In this document: in pieces, positions 53,106 through 61,900 of the stretch
How positions within the stretch are numbered: the stretch's first letter is position 1
Layout of the letters: each line of letters begins with the position of its first letter
Assembly (NCBI GenBank): GCA_016209605.1
Contig: JACQVS010000015.1
Location: 1 to 64,000 of the forward strand
DNA: 64,000 nucleotides
Source: Planctomycetota bacterium
Lineage (GTDB): Bacteria > Planctomycetota > UBA8108 > JACQVS01
Direction: 5' to 3'
Made by a program: the position numbers and the translations under genes
Notes under the pieces: model-generated
Database searches by the model: none
What the model was told of the DNA's origin: nothing
Seen by the model: only the letters and a program-made list of their open reading frames with translations

Positions 53106-53248
53106 TTCATTACCTCCAAAAGTACATTTAAACATAGCGCTAAAATATCGATTCATCCAATGGAATCAATGGATTGCGCCTTTTTAAACGGCCCGAGTCT
53201 CGACTTCAAGCAGAAGGTCCTCGAGCTCGCCCGCTGTCGCCAGGCGGC

Positions 53249-55357
53249 TCAATCCCGCTTCCGCTCGACCCGCAGCAAGCACAGGGTCCGAGCCGGCAGC
53301 TCGAAGGCGACGCGGCTGCGCGGCCCCTCGACGCGGTGAGATCGCCGGAAGAGCACCTCGCCGGTGGCGCTCGCGGTGAGGATGCAATCGTAAGGGCCGT
53401 CCGCGAGCAGGTAAAGCTCGGCCCCCATCGGGCGCGGCGCGCTGCCGAAGTTGAAAAGCCGCGCTTCGAAGTCGTGGCGGCCGCCTCCGGCGACCAGCGC
53501 GGCAAGGTCGCGCGGCGGCGTGATCCAGCGCACGCGGTTCAACGGGAACACCAGCGGGCTGCCGGGGTCGCCCGTGGCGGTGAAGTAAAGGAGGTCGGGC
53601 GCCGGTGCGGGTGGCGCCGGCCGAGGCAGATACTGGAGATAGTTCCGGGAAAAGGAAAGCACCCGGTCGGTCCACCGCATCTCGCTCGTGTAGCCTTCCC
53701 AATTCGAGCGGAATGCCTCGGCGTTGCGCTCGAGCGCCCTGGCCAGGGCGCGCTCATCGCCGCAGAGTCGATACTGGATGTAGCCGGACGCCTCCCTGAG
53801 CAGTAGGCGGTCGTAAGCCGCGTCGCCCGTGAGGAAACGGTACTTGGCGAGGGTGTCTGGAAGGAAGCCGCCCATGTTCCGCGCGCACCAGGCTTCCGAA
53901 CCTGGCGCCGGCGGATGCGTCTCGTCCGGATTCCGGAGGCGAATCGCCGCCATCGAACGGATGGGCTCGAGGTAGCGCTCATCCTCCAGCATGTGGCTGG
54001 CCAGCAGAAGCGCCCCGGTCATGAGCCGCGCGGCACCGGGCCAGTTGTAGAGCGCGTCATTGTGGCCAGGCGAAAAGGGCTGCCACCACGGCTCACGGGG
54101 CGCGCCGATGAAGCCATCTGGCCAGCGCACCGCCGAGGGCATGATGCCGGCGGGCTTGCCGTTGCCCGCGCGGGCGGTAGCGTCTATCCATAGCTTCAGC
54201 CAGTCGCCGAACAGCCCGCCGAGGGCGCGGTCTCCGGTGCGCTGCCAGCAGAGCAGGGCCGGCTGCACGACCGCCGTGTGGTAAACGGTGTCGTAGGCCC
54301 GTGGCGGGCTGGCGTCCAAGCGGTCCGCGCTGAAGTAGATCGATTTGAACTGGAGGAAGCCGCGCTCGTTGCGGCCGGTCCAGAGACCGCGCATCAGCTC
54401 GGCCAGCCGCATGGCCCGCTGCTTCCAGAGCGGGTCATCCGGCTTGAGATGCAGCATCGGGAGGATGGTGTCGGTGGTGTCCTCGTTCGAGTGCTCGACG
54501 TCGGTCAGGCGCGAGGTGAATCCCAAACGCATGTGCGGCTGGAGGAAGATGCCGCTGGAGAGCCGTTCCTGGGCGGCGTTCACCTTGGGATCGTCGAAGG
54601 CCAACAGCACCGGCGCCCACCAGCGCCACATCTCGACGTCGTCGCCCCAGCCGCCGCCAAACTGTCCGTCCGGCAACTGCCGCTCGTCAATCCACCAGCA
54701 AATGATGTCCGTGAGCTTCTCGAGCCCTTCGCGCTGGAGGTTGGCCCACTCGGGGGCGGCGTCATCGCGCGCATACGGCTTTGGCCAGGGGATCGGCTCG
54801 CCGAGGTACATTCGGATGACGCGGTTTTCCGGAAACGCTCTGACCGCCATTTCGAGGAGCCGGCGGCCTTCGCCGTAATATTCCTCGCGCCTTTCCGGCA
54901 CTCGGAGCAGCGGACCGCTTTGAATCACGCGCCAGATGAGCATCCGCCCGCGATACAGGCACCAGAACGGCTGGAGCGGCGAACCCGGCGACGGCTCCGG
55001 CGGGTGCACAGGACCGGCGCCCGCCGGCTTCACCTTGCTGGTGATGAAGCGGCACAGGTAGCCGTTCTCAGCGGCGCGGCTGTGGTCCACCGCCACCTTG
55101 GACTTGCCGTTGGCCCAGTCGTCCACGACGGGGAGCAGCTTGCCGAGGTCGGCGCGCAGCGTCGGGTCGAGGTCGGGCAGCGCCTCCAGTTGATGGAGCA
55201 GCCGGCTGCGTGCGGCCTCATCTTCCGCGCTGCCCGCCCGGTGAATGAGTTCGGCGATCTCGTTCGAGCCGGCCGGCACCGCGGGCGTCAACGCGAGCGC
55301 TCCGAAAAAAAGAATGCCGGTGAGGCGCGGCTGGGGGAACCGGTTCTTGGGCAGCAT
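53249..55357 (-). CDS. Secreted protein, likely alpha/alpha-barrel carbohydrate enzyme
   Basis: This 702-residue protein has a signal peptide (LTGILFFGALALTPAVPAG). The middle is rich in Trp and helix pairs (DIICWWIDERQLPDGQFGGG, then WGDDVEMWRWW), the pattern of (alpha/alpha)6 barrels in polysaccharide lyases and GH families; the C-terminal 130 residues are beta-rich (LLYFTATGDPGSPLVF). I cannot assign a family or catalytic residues. The start at 55357 fits the signal peptide. It stands alone on the edge of the decayed region. Confidence 0.65.
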   Translation of the reverse strand: MLPKNRFPQPRLTGILFFGALALTPAVPAGSNEIAELIHRAGSAEDEAARSRLLHQLEALPDLDPTLRADLGKLLPVVDDWANGKSKVAVDHSRAAENGYLCRFITSKVKPAGAGPVHPPEPSPGSPLQPFWCLYRGRMLIWRVIQSGPLLRVPERREEYYGEGRRLLEMAVRAFPENRVIRMYLGEPIPWPKPYARDDAAPEWANLQREGLEKLTDIICWWIDERQLPDGQFGGGWGDDVEMWRWWAPVLLAFDDPKVNAAQERLSSGIFLQPHMRLGFTSRLTDVEHSNEDTTDTILPMLHLKPDDPLWKQRAMRLAELMRGLWTGRNERGFLQFKSIYFSADRLDASPPRAYDTVYHTAVVQPALLCWQRTGDRALGGLFGDWLKLWIDATARAGNGKPAGIMPSAVRWPDGFIGAPREPWWQPFSPGHNDALYNWPGAARLMTGALLLASHMLEDERYLEPIRSMAAIRLRNPDETHPPAPGSEAWCARNMGGFLPDTLAKYRFLTGDAAYDRLLLREASGYIQYRLCGDERALARALERNAEAFRSNWEGYTSEMRWTDRVLSFSRNYLQYLPRPAPPAPAPDLLYFTATGDPGSPLVFPLNRVRWITPPRDLAALVAGGGRHDFEARLFNFGSAPRPMGAELYLLADGPYDCILTASATGEVLFRRSHRVEGPRSRVAFELPARTLCLLRVERKRD

Positions 55358-55419
55358 GGAAGCATCCTAACACGGCGGCGAGACTTTTATAAGCGGCATC
55401 GCTGCGCCGAGTAGAGGAG

Positions 55420-55447
55420 GGCTCGGAGCCGTAATTGGCACCGAGCC
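55420..55447. repeat. Hairpin beyond the secreted-protein gene
   Basis: GGCTCGGAGCC and GGCACCGAGCC pair with one A-A mismatch around a 6-base loop. No U-tract follows on either strand. It lies in the 290-bp gap (55358-55647), which otherwise shows nothing. Confidence 0.5.
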
Positions 55448-55647
55448 TCCCCCCGCACCGACCTCACCTGGCGGATTTCCCGCAGCGAGTTCGTCAAGCA
55501 TGACTCTCCTTGCCAGCCCAGGGTCTTATGATCCATGGGCGAAGTAACGGATTGCGCTGGAGTATCTTTATGACTGTACTTTTGCATCGAGGTGTATCGT
55601 GAATTTGTTCTTCCGGCTTCGCACCGAAATGCGTAAAGCCCAGAAAA

Positions 55648-56163
55648 TCATCGTCCGCTGCGCACAGCGCGTACAAAGAGAGCGACGCCCTTGTCGACGG
55701 CGTCGACATGGCCGTCGTAGAACTGGATGAACCAGGCGTGGCCGGTGATATCGGCCGATGACGAGGACGACCAGTACAGGTCGAGCACCCCAAACACCGG
55801 ATCGATCGCCGGATCGACGCGCCCATAATCGACGATGCTCTGTAACTCACGCACGTTCGGAAGTCGCCAGTCCGCATAACCGGCGACATCGAGATTCTCG
55901 CAGTACTTCAAGGCATCCTGCCAGTCGAGGATGTCTTCCATGCCGATCGACCCGTTCCCGCTCACGTCCGCCGTGTCCTTCTGCCACATAAGCCCCGTGC
56001 AGGTGTCCGTCACCGTGCTTTCTTCGTAGAGCACGAACCTGCCTTCTTCCGGGCAGCCCGCCTGATAGAAGCCGTCCTGGCCGGGGAAATCGGTACTCGC
56101 GCAGTCGATCTCGTTGCCGGCGGCGCTGTCATAGCACTTCGTCTGCCCGGTGGTGTCTGGCAA
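55648..56163 (-). pseudogene. 5'-truncated DUF1566 (Lcl C-terminal domain) gene
   Basis: The reading frame (171 codons) has the DUF1566 core: TDTCTGLMWQK, DWQDALKYCENLDVAG, ADWRLPNVRELQSIVDYG, YWSSSSSADI and the closing FVRAVRSGR. It includes an EF-hand-like DVSGNGSIGMED. The first codon is TTG (LPDTTGQTKCYD), a sequence that in relatives follows a signal peptide, which is absent here. An in-frame stop is two codons upstream and a sigma-factor fragment abuts the end head to head. Confidence 0.65.
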
Positions 56164-56375
56164 GCCTCAGCCCGGATCATAGGCAGGTGATACTGCTCTC
56201 TAGAGTCGAGGGATTGAAGATTAAGGAGGTTGCCCGGCTAATGAATCGTTCTGAGAGCGCAGCGAAAAACCTGCTTTTCAGAGCCCTTCGTGAGCTGAAG
56301 TCGTCGTTCGGGGACACGGAGAGTCTCAATTTGCCGGATAGGAGACTAGGGGAGTCAAATGACATCCAACGTTGA
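56157..56375 (+). pseudogene. ECF sigma factor fragment (region 4 only)
   Basis: The frame reads LASLSPDHRQVILLSRVEGL, then KIKEVARLMNRSESAAKNLL and FRALRELKSS, a typical sigma-4 helix-turn-helix of an ECF sigma factor. Region 2 is missing: the frame is cut at the junction with the DUF1566 remnant around 56160. It ends 17 bases inside the following kinase remnant, the usual overlap of planctomycete sigma/kinase pairs. Confidence 0.7.
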
Positions 56376-56575
56376 CTATCCGGATTCAGATTTGCAGAAA
56401 GACTCTCGCAGATCCGATCAGGATCTGGAAGATCTCGTGGCTGGATACGTCGATCGTCTGGCGGGAGGCGAGAAGCTGGATCGAGACCAGATTTTGGCTG
56501 AACAGCCGTATTTCGGTCAGGAAGGTCTCCGTCGACCACCGCACGGACATCTACTCAACCGGATTCACATCCTAA
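56359..56575 (+). pseudogene. Decayed Ser/Thr kinase gene
   Basis: The first 50 codons match the leader of planctomycete kinases linked to ECF sigma factors: QDLEDLVAGYVDRLAGGEKL, DRDQILAEQPYFGQE. Then, in the next frame (56531-56557), comes VDHRTDIYS, the segment after the activation loop, followed by a stop. The whole N-lobe and catalytic loop between them are deleted. Confidence 0.6.
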
Positions 56576-56768
56576 CGTTATAAATAACAATAACTTATGT
56601 AATTCGTTGACAATAATAAATATCGAAAATATAATCACAGCAATAATAGAAATAAGTGTCAATATTATTTTTTGTTTACGCATAATTTTAATAAAACAAG
56701 TTGCCAGGATTTTCTTGCTGCACCAAGTTTAACAACGAATGGGGAGGATGGCCAGAACGCCTCGAAGT
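56576..56768. other. AT-rich intergenic patch
   Basis: These 193 bases are strikingly AT-rich against the surrounding GC-rich DNA and have no ORF of note. The plus strand contains a full-consensus promoter (56607-56635). It may be a remnant of a transferred element. Confidence 0.6.
56607..56635 (+). promoter_or_regulatory. Full-consensus sigma-70 promoter, orphan
   Basis: TTGACA (56607-56612) and TATAAT (56630-56635) are separated by exactly 17 bases. No plus-strand gene follows; transcription would run antisense into the heptosyltransferase gene. A chance match in AT-rich DNA is possible. Confidence 0.5.
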
Positions 56769-57821
56769 TCATTTCCCGAAAATCCCCAGGCGGCGGTCGA
56801 GCCTCTCGATCCTCTCCAGCACCTCCTCTGGGGATATGCCGCGCATGCAGCGGTGGTCGATGGGGCAGGTCTTGAGATGGCAGGGACCGCAGGGGACGTC
56901 GCGGCGCACCACCTCGGTCTCCTCGAGGTTGACCGCCGTGTAGCGCGGGTCGGTGGGGCCCATGACCACCACCACCGGGATGTGAAAGGCGACGGCGTAG
57001 TGGCGGGTGCCGGTGTCGGTGGTGACGAGGAGCTTCAAGTCGCGCACCAGCGGCTTCAGCACATCGAGCGGCACCGGATCGGCGGCCGTGGAGATGGGCC
57101 GCCTCTTCATGGCCGCCTCCAGCTCCCGCGCGATCGGCTCCTCCCCCGGCCCCACCAGGATCACCGTCCGGGCCCCGAACTTTTCCGCGATCCCGTCCCC
57201 CACTCGGGCGAAGCGGTCCGGCGGCCACATCTTGCTCGAGCCGAAAGCGGCCCCGGGATTCAAGCCGACCAGCGGCTCGCCGTCCTCGAGGCCGAGCTTC
57301 TTCCGGCGCTCCCGCCAGCGCTCCTCCTCGCCCGCGGTGATGCATAGCCGCGGGCGCCCGCCCCCCCCCTCGATCCCCAGGGGGCCGAGCAGCCGGCCGA
57401 AGCGCGCCGTCATGGGTTCCGGCGACTTGGCGCCACCGGGGCCGGGGTAGTCGACCGGATCGGTGAGCAGACCCCCCCGCAGGTTGCGGCGGTAGCCCAC
57501 CCGCCGCGGGATGCGCGCCAACCAGGCCAGGACGGCGGCGCGGAGAGAGTCGGGGAAGAGGATGGCCAGGTCGAAGCGCTCCCGGCGCAGCATGGCGGCG
57601 GTCTTCCAGAGACCGGCGAGCGAACCGCGCGAGCTGTCGAAGAGGATATCGTCGAAGTAGTCGCCGCCGGCCACCACCTGATCGCGGCCGGGCTTGAGGA
57701 GGAGGGTGATCCGGCTCTTCGAGCATGCGCGGCGGAGGTCGCTCAAGGCCGCGGTCGCCATCACCAGGTCGCCCACCCAGTTCGGCGCGCGCACCAGAAT
57801 CTTCTGCGGCTCTCCAGCCAT
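56769..57821 (-). CDS. waaF: LPS heptosyltransferase (WaaF-like)
   Basis: This 350-residue GT9 enzyme adds ADP-heptose-derived heptose to the LPS inner core. The N-terminal motif is LVRAPNWVGDLVMATAAL, the donor site has GLNPGAAFGSSKMWPPDRFA and TTDTGTRHYAVAF, and the ending CPIDHRCMRGISPEEVLE is typical of WaaF. HldE, encoded at 60.4 kb, would make the heptose donor. Whether it adds heptose I or II is not certain, but II is likely. Confidence 0.88.
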   Translation of the reverse strand: MAGEPQKILVRAPNWVGDLVMATAALSDLRRACSKSRITLLLKPGRDQVVAGGDYFDDILFDSSRGSLAGLWKTAAMLRRERFDLAILFPDSLRAAVLAWLARIPRRVGYRRNLRGGLLTDPVDYPGPGGAKSPEPMTARFGRLLGPLGIEGGGGRPRLCITAGEEERWRERRKKLGLEDGEPLVGLNPGAAFGSSKMWPPDRFARVGDGIAEKFGARTVILVGPGEEPIARELEAAMKRRPISTAADPVPLDVLKPLVRDLKLLVTTDTGTRHYAVAFHIPVVVVMGPTDPRYTAVNLEETEVVRRDVPCGPCHLKTCPIDHRCMRGISPEEVLERIERLDRRLGIFGK

Positions 57822-57869
57822 GGCCAGTTCTTATCCCTCCCCTCGGCCGGCGCTCCCAGGCTCGAGCGC

Positions 57870-58931
57870 TCACGCCCCCTTCTTGAGCAGGCCCTCGAAG
57901 CGCTGCTTCTGGGTGGCGTGCAGATAAGCGGTCTCGGCGGTGATCAGCCGATCCTTGTAGCGCTGCAGGAGGGCGTCATCCATGAGCTGCATGCCCTCGC
58001 CGCGGCCGGCCTCGATGAGGGAGACGATCTTGGCCACGCTCCCCTCGCGGATGATGTTGGAGAGGCTGAAGGATCCGAAGAGGATCTCGTTCACCGGGAT
58101 TCGCCCCTGTTCGACCCGCGGCAGGAGCAGCTGGGCGCACACCCCTTTCATGGTCTCCGACAGCATGATGCGGATCTGGTTCTGCTCTTCCTCCGGAAAG
58201 ACGTCGATGATGCGGTCGATGGTCTTGGCGGCGCTGTTGGTGTGGAGGGTGGCGAAGACCAGGTAGCCCATTTCCGCCGCGGTGATGGCGAGGCCGATGG
58301 TCTCGTGGTCGCGCAACTCGCCGACCAGGATCACATCCGGATCCTCGCGGCTCGCCGCCCGCAGGGCAGCGGCGAACGATTCGGTGTCGACGCCGACCTC
58401 GCGCTGGGTGATGTAGCTGCGCTTGTTGCGGTGCACGAACTCGATGGGCTCCTCGATGGTGACGATGTGGCGCTCGAAGTTGGTGTTGATGTAGTCGATG
58501 AGCGACGCCAGGGTCGTCGACTTGCCGCTTCCGGTCGGGCCGGTCATCAGAATCAGGCCGTTCTTCAGCTCGGTGTACTTGAGGATCACCTCCGGGACGT
58601 TGATGGCCCGGAGCGGCAGGATCTCCTCGGGGATCAGCCGGAATACGGCCGACGGGCCCAGGCGCGTCTTGAAGCAGGCGACGCGGAAGCGGGCGACTCC
58701 CCGCAGCTCGTAGGCCATGTCGAGATCGTTGCGTTCCCTGTAGATCTTGCGGCGGCGGTCGTCGAGGATCTCGTCGATCAGCTTGGCCATGTGCTCGGCA
58801 TTCATGGGCTTGTCGCTCATCGGCGTCAGCCTGCCGTGGATGCGGATCTTGGGGAAGATGCCGGAGGCGATGTGCAGGTCCGAGCCCTGGGCATCCCTGA
58901 CTTTCTTGAGATAGGCGTCGATTTCAGGCAT
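57870..58931 (-). CDS. pilT: Type IV pilus retraction ATPase
   Basis: This 353-residue hexameric ATPase retracts type IV pili. Motifs are Walker A GPTGSGKSTTLASL, the Asp box VTIEEPIEFVH, Walker B ILVGELRDHETI and the His box FATLHTNSAAKTIDR. The N-terminal domain opens with DAQGSDLHIASGIFPKIRIHG. It is followed upstream by a second PilT gene 42 bases away, so the two are co-transcribed. No pilin genes are in the window. Confidence 0.93.
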   Translation of the reverse strand: MPEIDAYLKKVRDAQGSDLHIASGIFPKIRIHGRLTPMSDKPMNAEHMAKLIDEILDDRRRKIYRERNDLDMAYELRGVARFRVACFKTRLGPSAVFRLIPEEILPLRAINVPEVILKYTELKNGLILMTGPTGSGKSTTLASLIDYINTNFERHIVTIEEPIEFVHRNKRSYITQREVGVDTESFAAALRAASREDPDVILVGELRDHETIGLAITAAEMGYLVFATLHTNSAAKTIDRIIDVFPEEEQNQIRIMLSETMKGVCAQLLLPRVEQGRIPVNEILFGSFSLSNIIREGSVAKIVSLIEAGRGEGMQLMDDALLQRYKDRLITAETAYLHATQKQRFEGLLKKGA

Positions 58932-58973
58932 GGGAGGAGTACCTCTCGGTCTGGCGGTGACTCGAAAGAAATC

Positions 58974-60359
58974 TTATTTGAAGCGGTCCGGATTCTGCGC
59001 CCGGAAGCGCGCCTCTTCCTTGGTGATGTGCCCCTGCCGCAGGAGCTCGGCGATGGAGTCGTCCATCATCACCATTCCCTGCTTGGCGCCGGTCTGCAGG
59101 ATCGAGATGAGCTGGAAGGTCTTCCTTTCGCGGACAATGTTGGCCACCGCCGGGGTGGTGAAGAGGACCTCCAGCGCCGGCTCGCGGCCGGTGCCGTCGG
59201 CGCGGGGGATGAGCTGCTGGGAGATCACGCCGCGGAGCGACTCGGACACCATGGCGCGGATCTGGTCCTGCTCCTTGGGCGGGAAGACGTCGATGATGCG
59301 GTCCACCGAACGAGTGGCGTTGGTGGTGTGGAGCGTCCCGAACACCAGGTGGCCGGTCTCGGCCGCGGTGATGGCCATGGAGATGGTCTCGAGGTCGCGC
59401 ATCTCCCCCACGGCCATGTAGTCCGGGTCGGCGCGCATCGCCGATCGCAGCGCCGAGGCGAAGGTATGGGTGTGGACGCGCACGTGCCTCTGGTTGACGT
59501 TGCAGTTCTTGCTGGGGATGATGAACTCGATCGGATCCTCCATGGTGACGATGTGGTCGTACTGCTCCTGGTTGATGATGTCGATCAGGGCCGCCATGGT
59601 CGAGGACTTGCCGCAGCCGGCTGGGCCGGTAATGAGGACGATCCCCTGGCGGTACTTGGTGAACTTCTTCAAAGTGTCGGGAAGGTGCAGTTCCTCCAGC
59701 GTCGGGATGTGGTCGGGGATGATCCGGAAGATCGCGTCGATCCCCTTGCGCTGGCGGAGGGCGTTGGCGCGGTAGCGGCCGTGCCCCGCCTCGTAGCAGA
59801 AGTCGAGATCGTTCGACTTCTCGAACACCGAACGCTCGCGGGGGGTCATGATCTCGTGAATGCGCGGCTGGGTGTCCTCTTTGGCGAGGACCGGATGGTT
59901 GAGGTACACCACCCGCCCGTGCAGCCGGAGGAAGGGGGGCGAGTCGACCTGGAAGTGGAGGTCCGAGGCGCCGAGCTGGCGGGAGATCTTCAAGTACTCA
60001 TCGAGGGGCTTCCCCGCCAGCTTCTTGAAGTCCATGCGGGCGACCTCGGCCACCCTGTAAATCTGGGCCTTCGGGGGGGCTGCCTTGGGGGCCTCGTACG
60101 CAGGCGGTCCTGGCTCGGCGGCGCGCTCGCCTTCATCGGCGAGCTTCCTCACGCGGTTGGAGATCGCCTGGTAGTGGCCGGGTTTGATGTAGCCGCGCTC
60201 GAGGAGCAGCCGCCCCAGCGTCATGCCGCCGTTCTTCCCCGGCGGGGCCGGCGCCTTCTCGATGAGCGCCAGGCACTCCCTGATCTGGGCATCGGTGGCG
60301 ATTTTATTGTTGATCGCGATTTTTCCAAAAAGAATGTCTTCTCTGGTCGGTGCCGGCAT
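58974..60359 (-). CDS. PilT/PilU-like ATPase with N-terminal extension
   Basis: This 461-residue paralogue has all ATPase motifs in altered form: GPAGCGKSSTMAAL, VTMEDPIEF, YMAVGEMRDLETI and GTLHTTNATRSVDR. The first 110 residues are an extra domain (ILFGKIAINNKIATDAQIRE; LGRLLLERGYIKPGHY) resembling the N-domains of GspE/PilB. It could be an accessory retraction motor like PilU, or a hybrid controller. The Met at 60359 begins the recognisable sequence. Confidence 0.85.
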   Translation of the reverse strand: MPAPTREDILFGKIAINNKIATDAQIRECLALIEKAPAPPGKNGGMTLGRLLLERGYIKPGHYQAISNRVRKLADEGERAAEPGPPAYEAPKAAPPKAQIYRVAEVARMDFKKLAGKPLDEYLKISRQLGASDLHFQVDSPPFLRLHGRVVYLNHPVLAKEDTQPRIHEIMTPRERSVFEKSNDLDFCYEAGHGRYRANALRQRKGIDAIFRIIPDHIPTLEELHLPDTLKKFTKYRQGIVLITGPAGCGKSSTMAALIDIINQEQYDHIVTMEDPIEFIIPSKNCNVNQRHVRVHTHTFASALRSAMRADPDYMAVGEMRDLETISMAITAAETGHLVFGTLHTTNATRSVDRIIDVFPPKEQDQIRAMVSESLRGVISQQLIPRADGTGREPALEVLFTTPAVANIVRERKTFQLISILQTGAKQGMVMMDDSIAELLRQGHITKEEARFRAQNPDRFK

Positions 60360-60406
60360 GGCAGAATCCTCCATTTCTTACGATGAATTCTATCATACCG
60401 TAAAAA

Positions 60407-61900
60407 TTAATCGCAGCGACTGATTTTTGACAGGATCTCGGTCGTGGAAATGCCCGGCAGCTGCTCCACCAGCTCGACGCGCCCGCCGTAGGACTCGACC
60501 AGCTCCCGTCCGACCACAATGCCGTCGCGATACTCGCTCCCCTTCACCAGCACCTCGGGCCGGAGGGCCTCGAGAAGTGCCATGGGGGTGTCCTCGTCGA
60601 AGAGCGTGACGTAGTCCACCGACTCGAGGCTGGAAAGCATGAGCATGCGCTCCTCCTGAGCGGTGACCGGCCGCGACGGCCCCTTCAAGCGGCGGATGGA
60701 GGCGTCGCTGTTCACGGCGACAATCAGGCAGTCCCCCTGGCGGCGGGCCTGGTTGAGGAGGTGGTGATGGCCGACGTGTAGGAGGTCGAAGCAGCCGTTC
60801 GTGAAGACGATCCTCTTGCCGCGGGAGCGCAGATCGCGCGCGATGGCCAGCAGCTCTTCCAGGGTCTTGAGCTTGGCGGCCCCGGGGTGGCCGTGGTAAG
60901 TGAGCTCCGCGAGGATCTCCTCCCGCGCCAGGGGAGTCGCCCCGAGCCGGCGGATCTCGATCCCGGCGGCGAGGTTGGCGAGCTGGACCGCCTCCCCCAT
61001 GCTGATGCGGGCGCCGACCGCAAGCCCCAACATGCTGAGGACCATGTCGCCCGCTCCGGTGACATCGGCGACCACCGTCGCTTGCGTGGCGTAGTGCTGC
61101 GACTCGCCGCCGGCGCTGCAGAGGAAGATGCCGTCCCGGTCCATGGTCACCGCCACGTGCTCAAAGCCGTGCTGGCGGGCCAGCTTTCGCCCGGCCTCGG
61201 CGCACTGCTCGGGGAGGTCGCAGGGGAGCGAGCTGGCGAGGGAGGCCTCGTAGCGGTTGGGGCAGATCAGGAACGAGCCGCGGTAGCGCTCGTAATTGTC
61301 GAGGCGCGCGGGGTCGACCAGCACCGGAACCGAGCCCGCGAGGCGCATCGCCTGCTGGAGGAAGTCCTCGCGCAGGAGCCCCTTGTGATAGTCGGAGATG
61401 AGGATGGCATCGAGCGATCCCGCCAGGGCCGCGAGGCGGTCGAGGAGTCTCCGGCTGACCTCCCATGGAACCGGGCCGGTGTCCTCGGTGTCGACGCGGA
61501 TGAGCTGCTGCACCGCCCGGTCGGCGTGCTGGACGAAGCCCAGGTGCCGGGCCTTGAGGGTGGTCACCCGGCCCGAAACGGCGACGAGAGAGCCGGGATC
61601 GCAGCCGGCTGCGCGCAGCAGCTCGCGCGTTTTCTCCGCCGCCGCGTCCTCGCCCACGGCGCTCAGGAAGTGGACCTCCGCCCGCAGCCGGGCCAGGTTG
61701 GCGACGACGCTGCCCGCGCCGCCGAGGCGGTTCTCGCGGCGCGAGACCCGCAGCACCGGCACGGGAGCTTCCGGCGAGATGCGCGCCACTTCCCCCCAGA
61801 CGTACTCGTCAAGGATCGCATCGCCCAGCACCGCCAGGCGCGGGCGGCCGATTTGCGAAAACGCCTTGATCAAGGCGCGGCTGGAAACGGCAACGGTCAT
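60407..61900 (-). CDS. hldE: Bifunctional heptose-7-phosphate kinase/adenylyltransferase
   Basis: HldE phosphorylates D-glycero-heptose-7-phosphate and adenylylates heptose-1-phosphate for LPS core. The N-terminal ribokinase-type domain has LGDAILDEYVWGEVARISPE, RLGGAGSVVANLA and VTGAGDMVLSMLGLA. The C-terminal nucleotidyltransferase has FTNGCFDLLHVGHHHLL and VKGSEYRDGIVVG. Length (497 aa) is close to the normal 475. It overlaps lpxK by ATGA. Confidence 0.95.
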   Translation of the reverse strand: MTVAVSSRALIKAFSQIGRPRLAVLGDAILDEYVWGEVARISPEAPVPVLRVSRRENRLGGAGSVVANLARLRAEVHFLSAVGEDAAAEKTRELLRAAGCDPGSLVAVSGRVTTLKARHLGFVQHADRAVQQLIRVDTEDTGPVPWEVSRRLLDRLAALAGSLDAILISDYHKGLLREDFLQQAMRLAGSVPVLVDPARLDNYERYRGSFLICPNRYEASLASSLPCDLPEQCAEAGRKLARQHGFEHVAVTMDRDGIFLCSAGGESQHYATQATVVADVTGAGDMVLSMLGLAVGARISMGEAVQLANLAAGIEIRRLGATPLAREEILAELTYHGHPGAAKLKTLEELLAIARDLRSRGKRIVFTNGCFDLLHVGHHHLLNQARRQGDCLIVAVNSDASIRRLKGPSRPVTAQEERMLMLSSLESVDYVTLFDEDTPMALLEALRPEVLVKGSEYRDGIVVGRELVESYGGRVELVEQLPGISTTEILSKISRCD

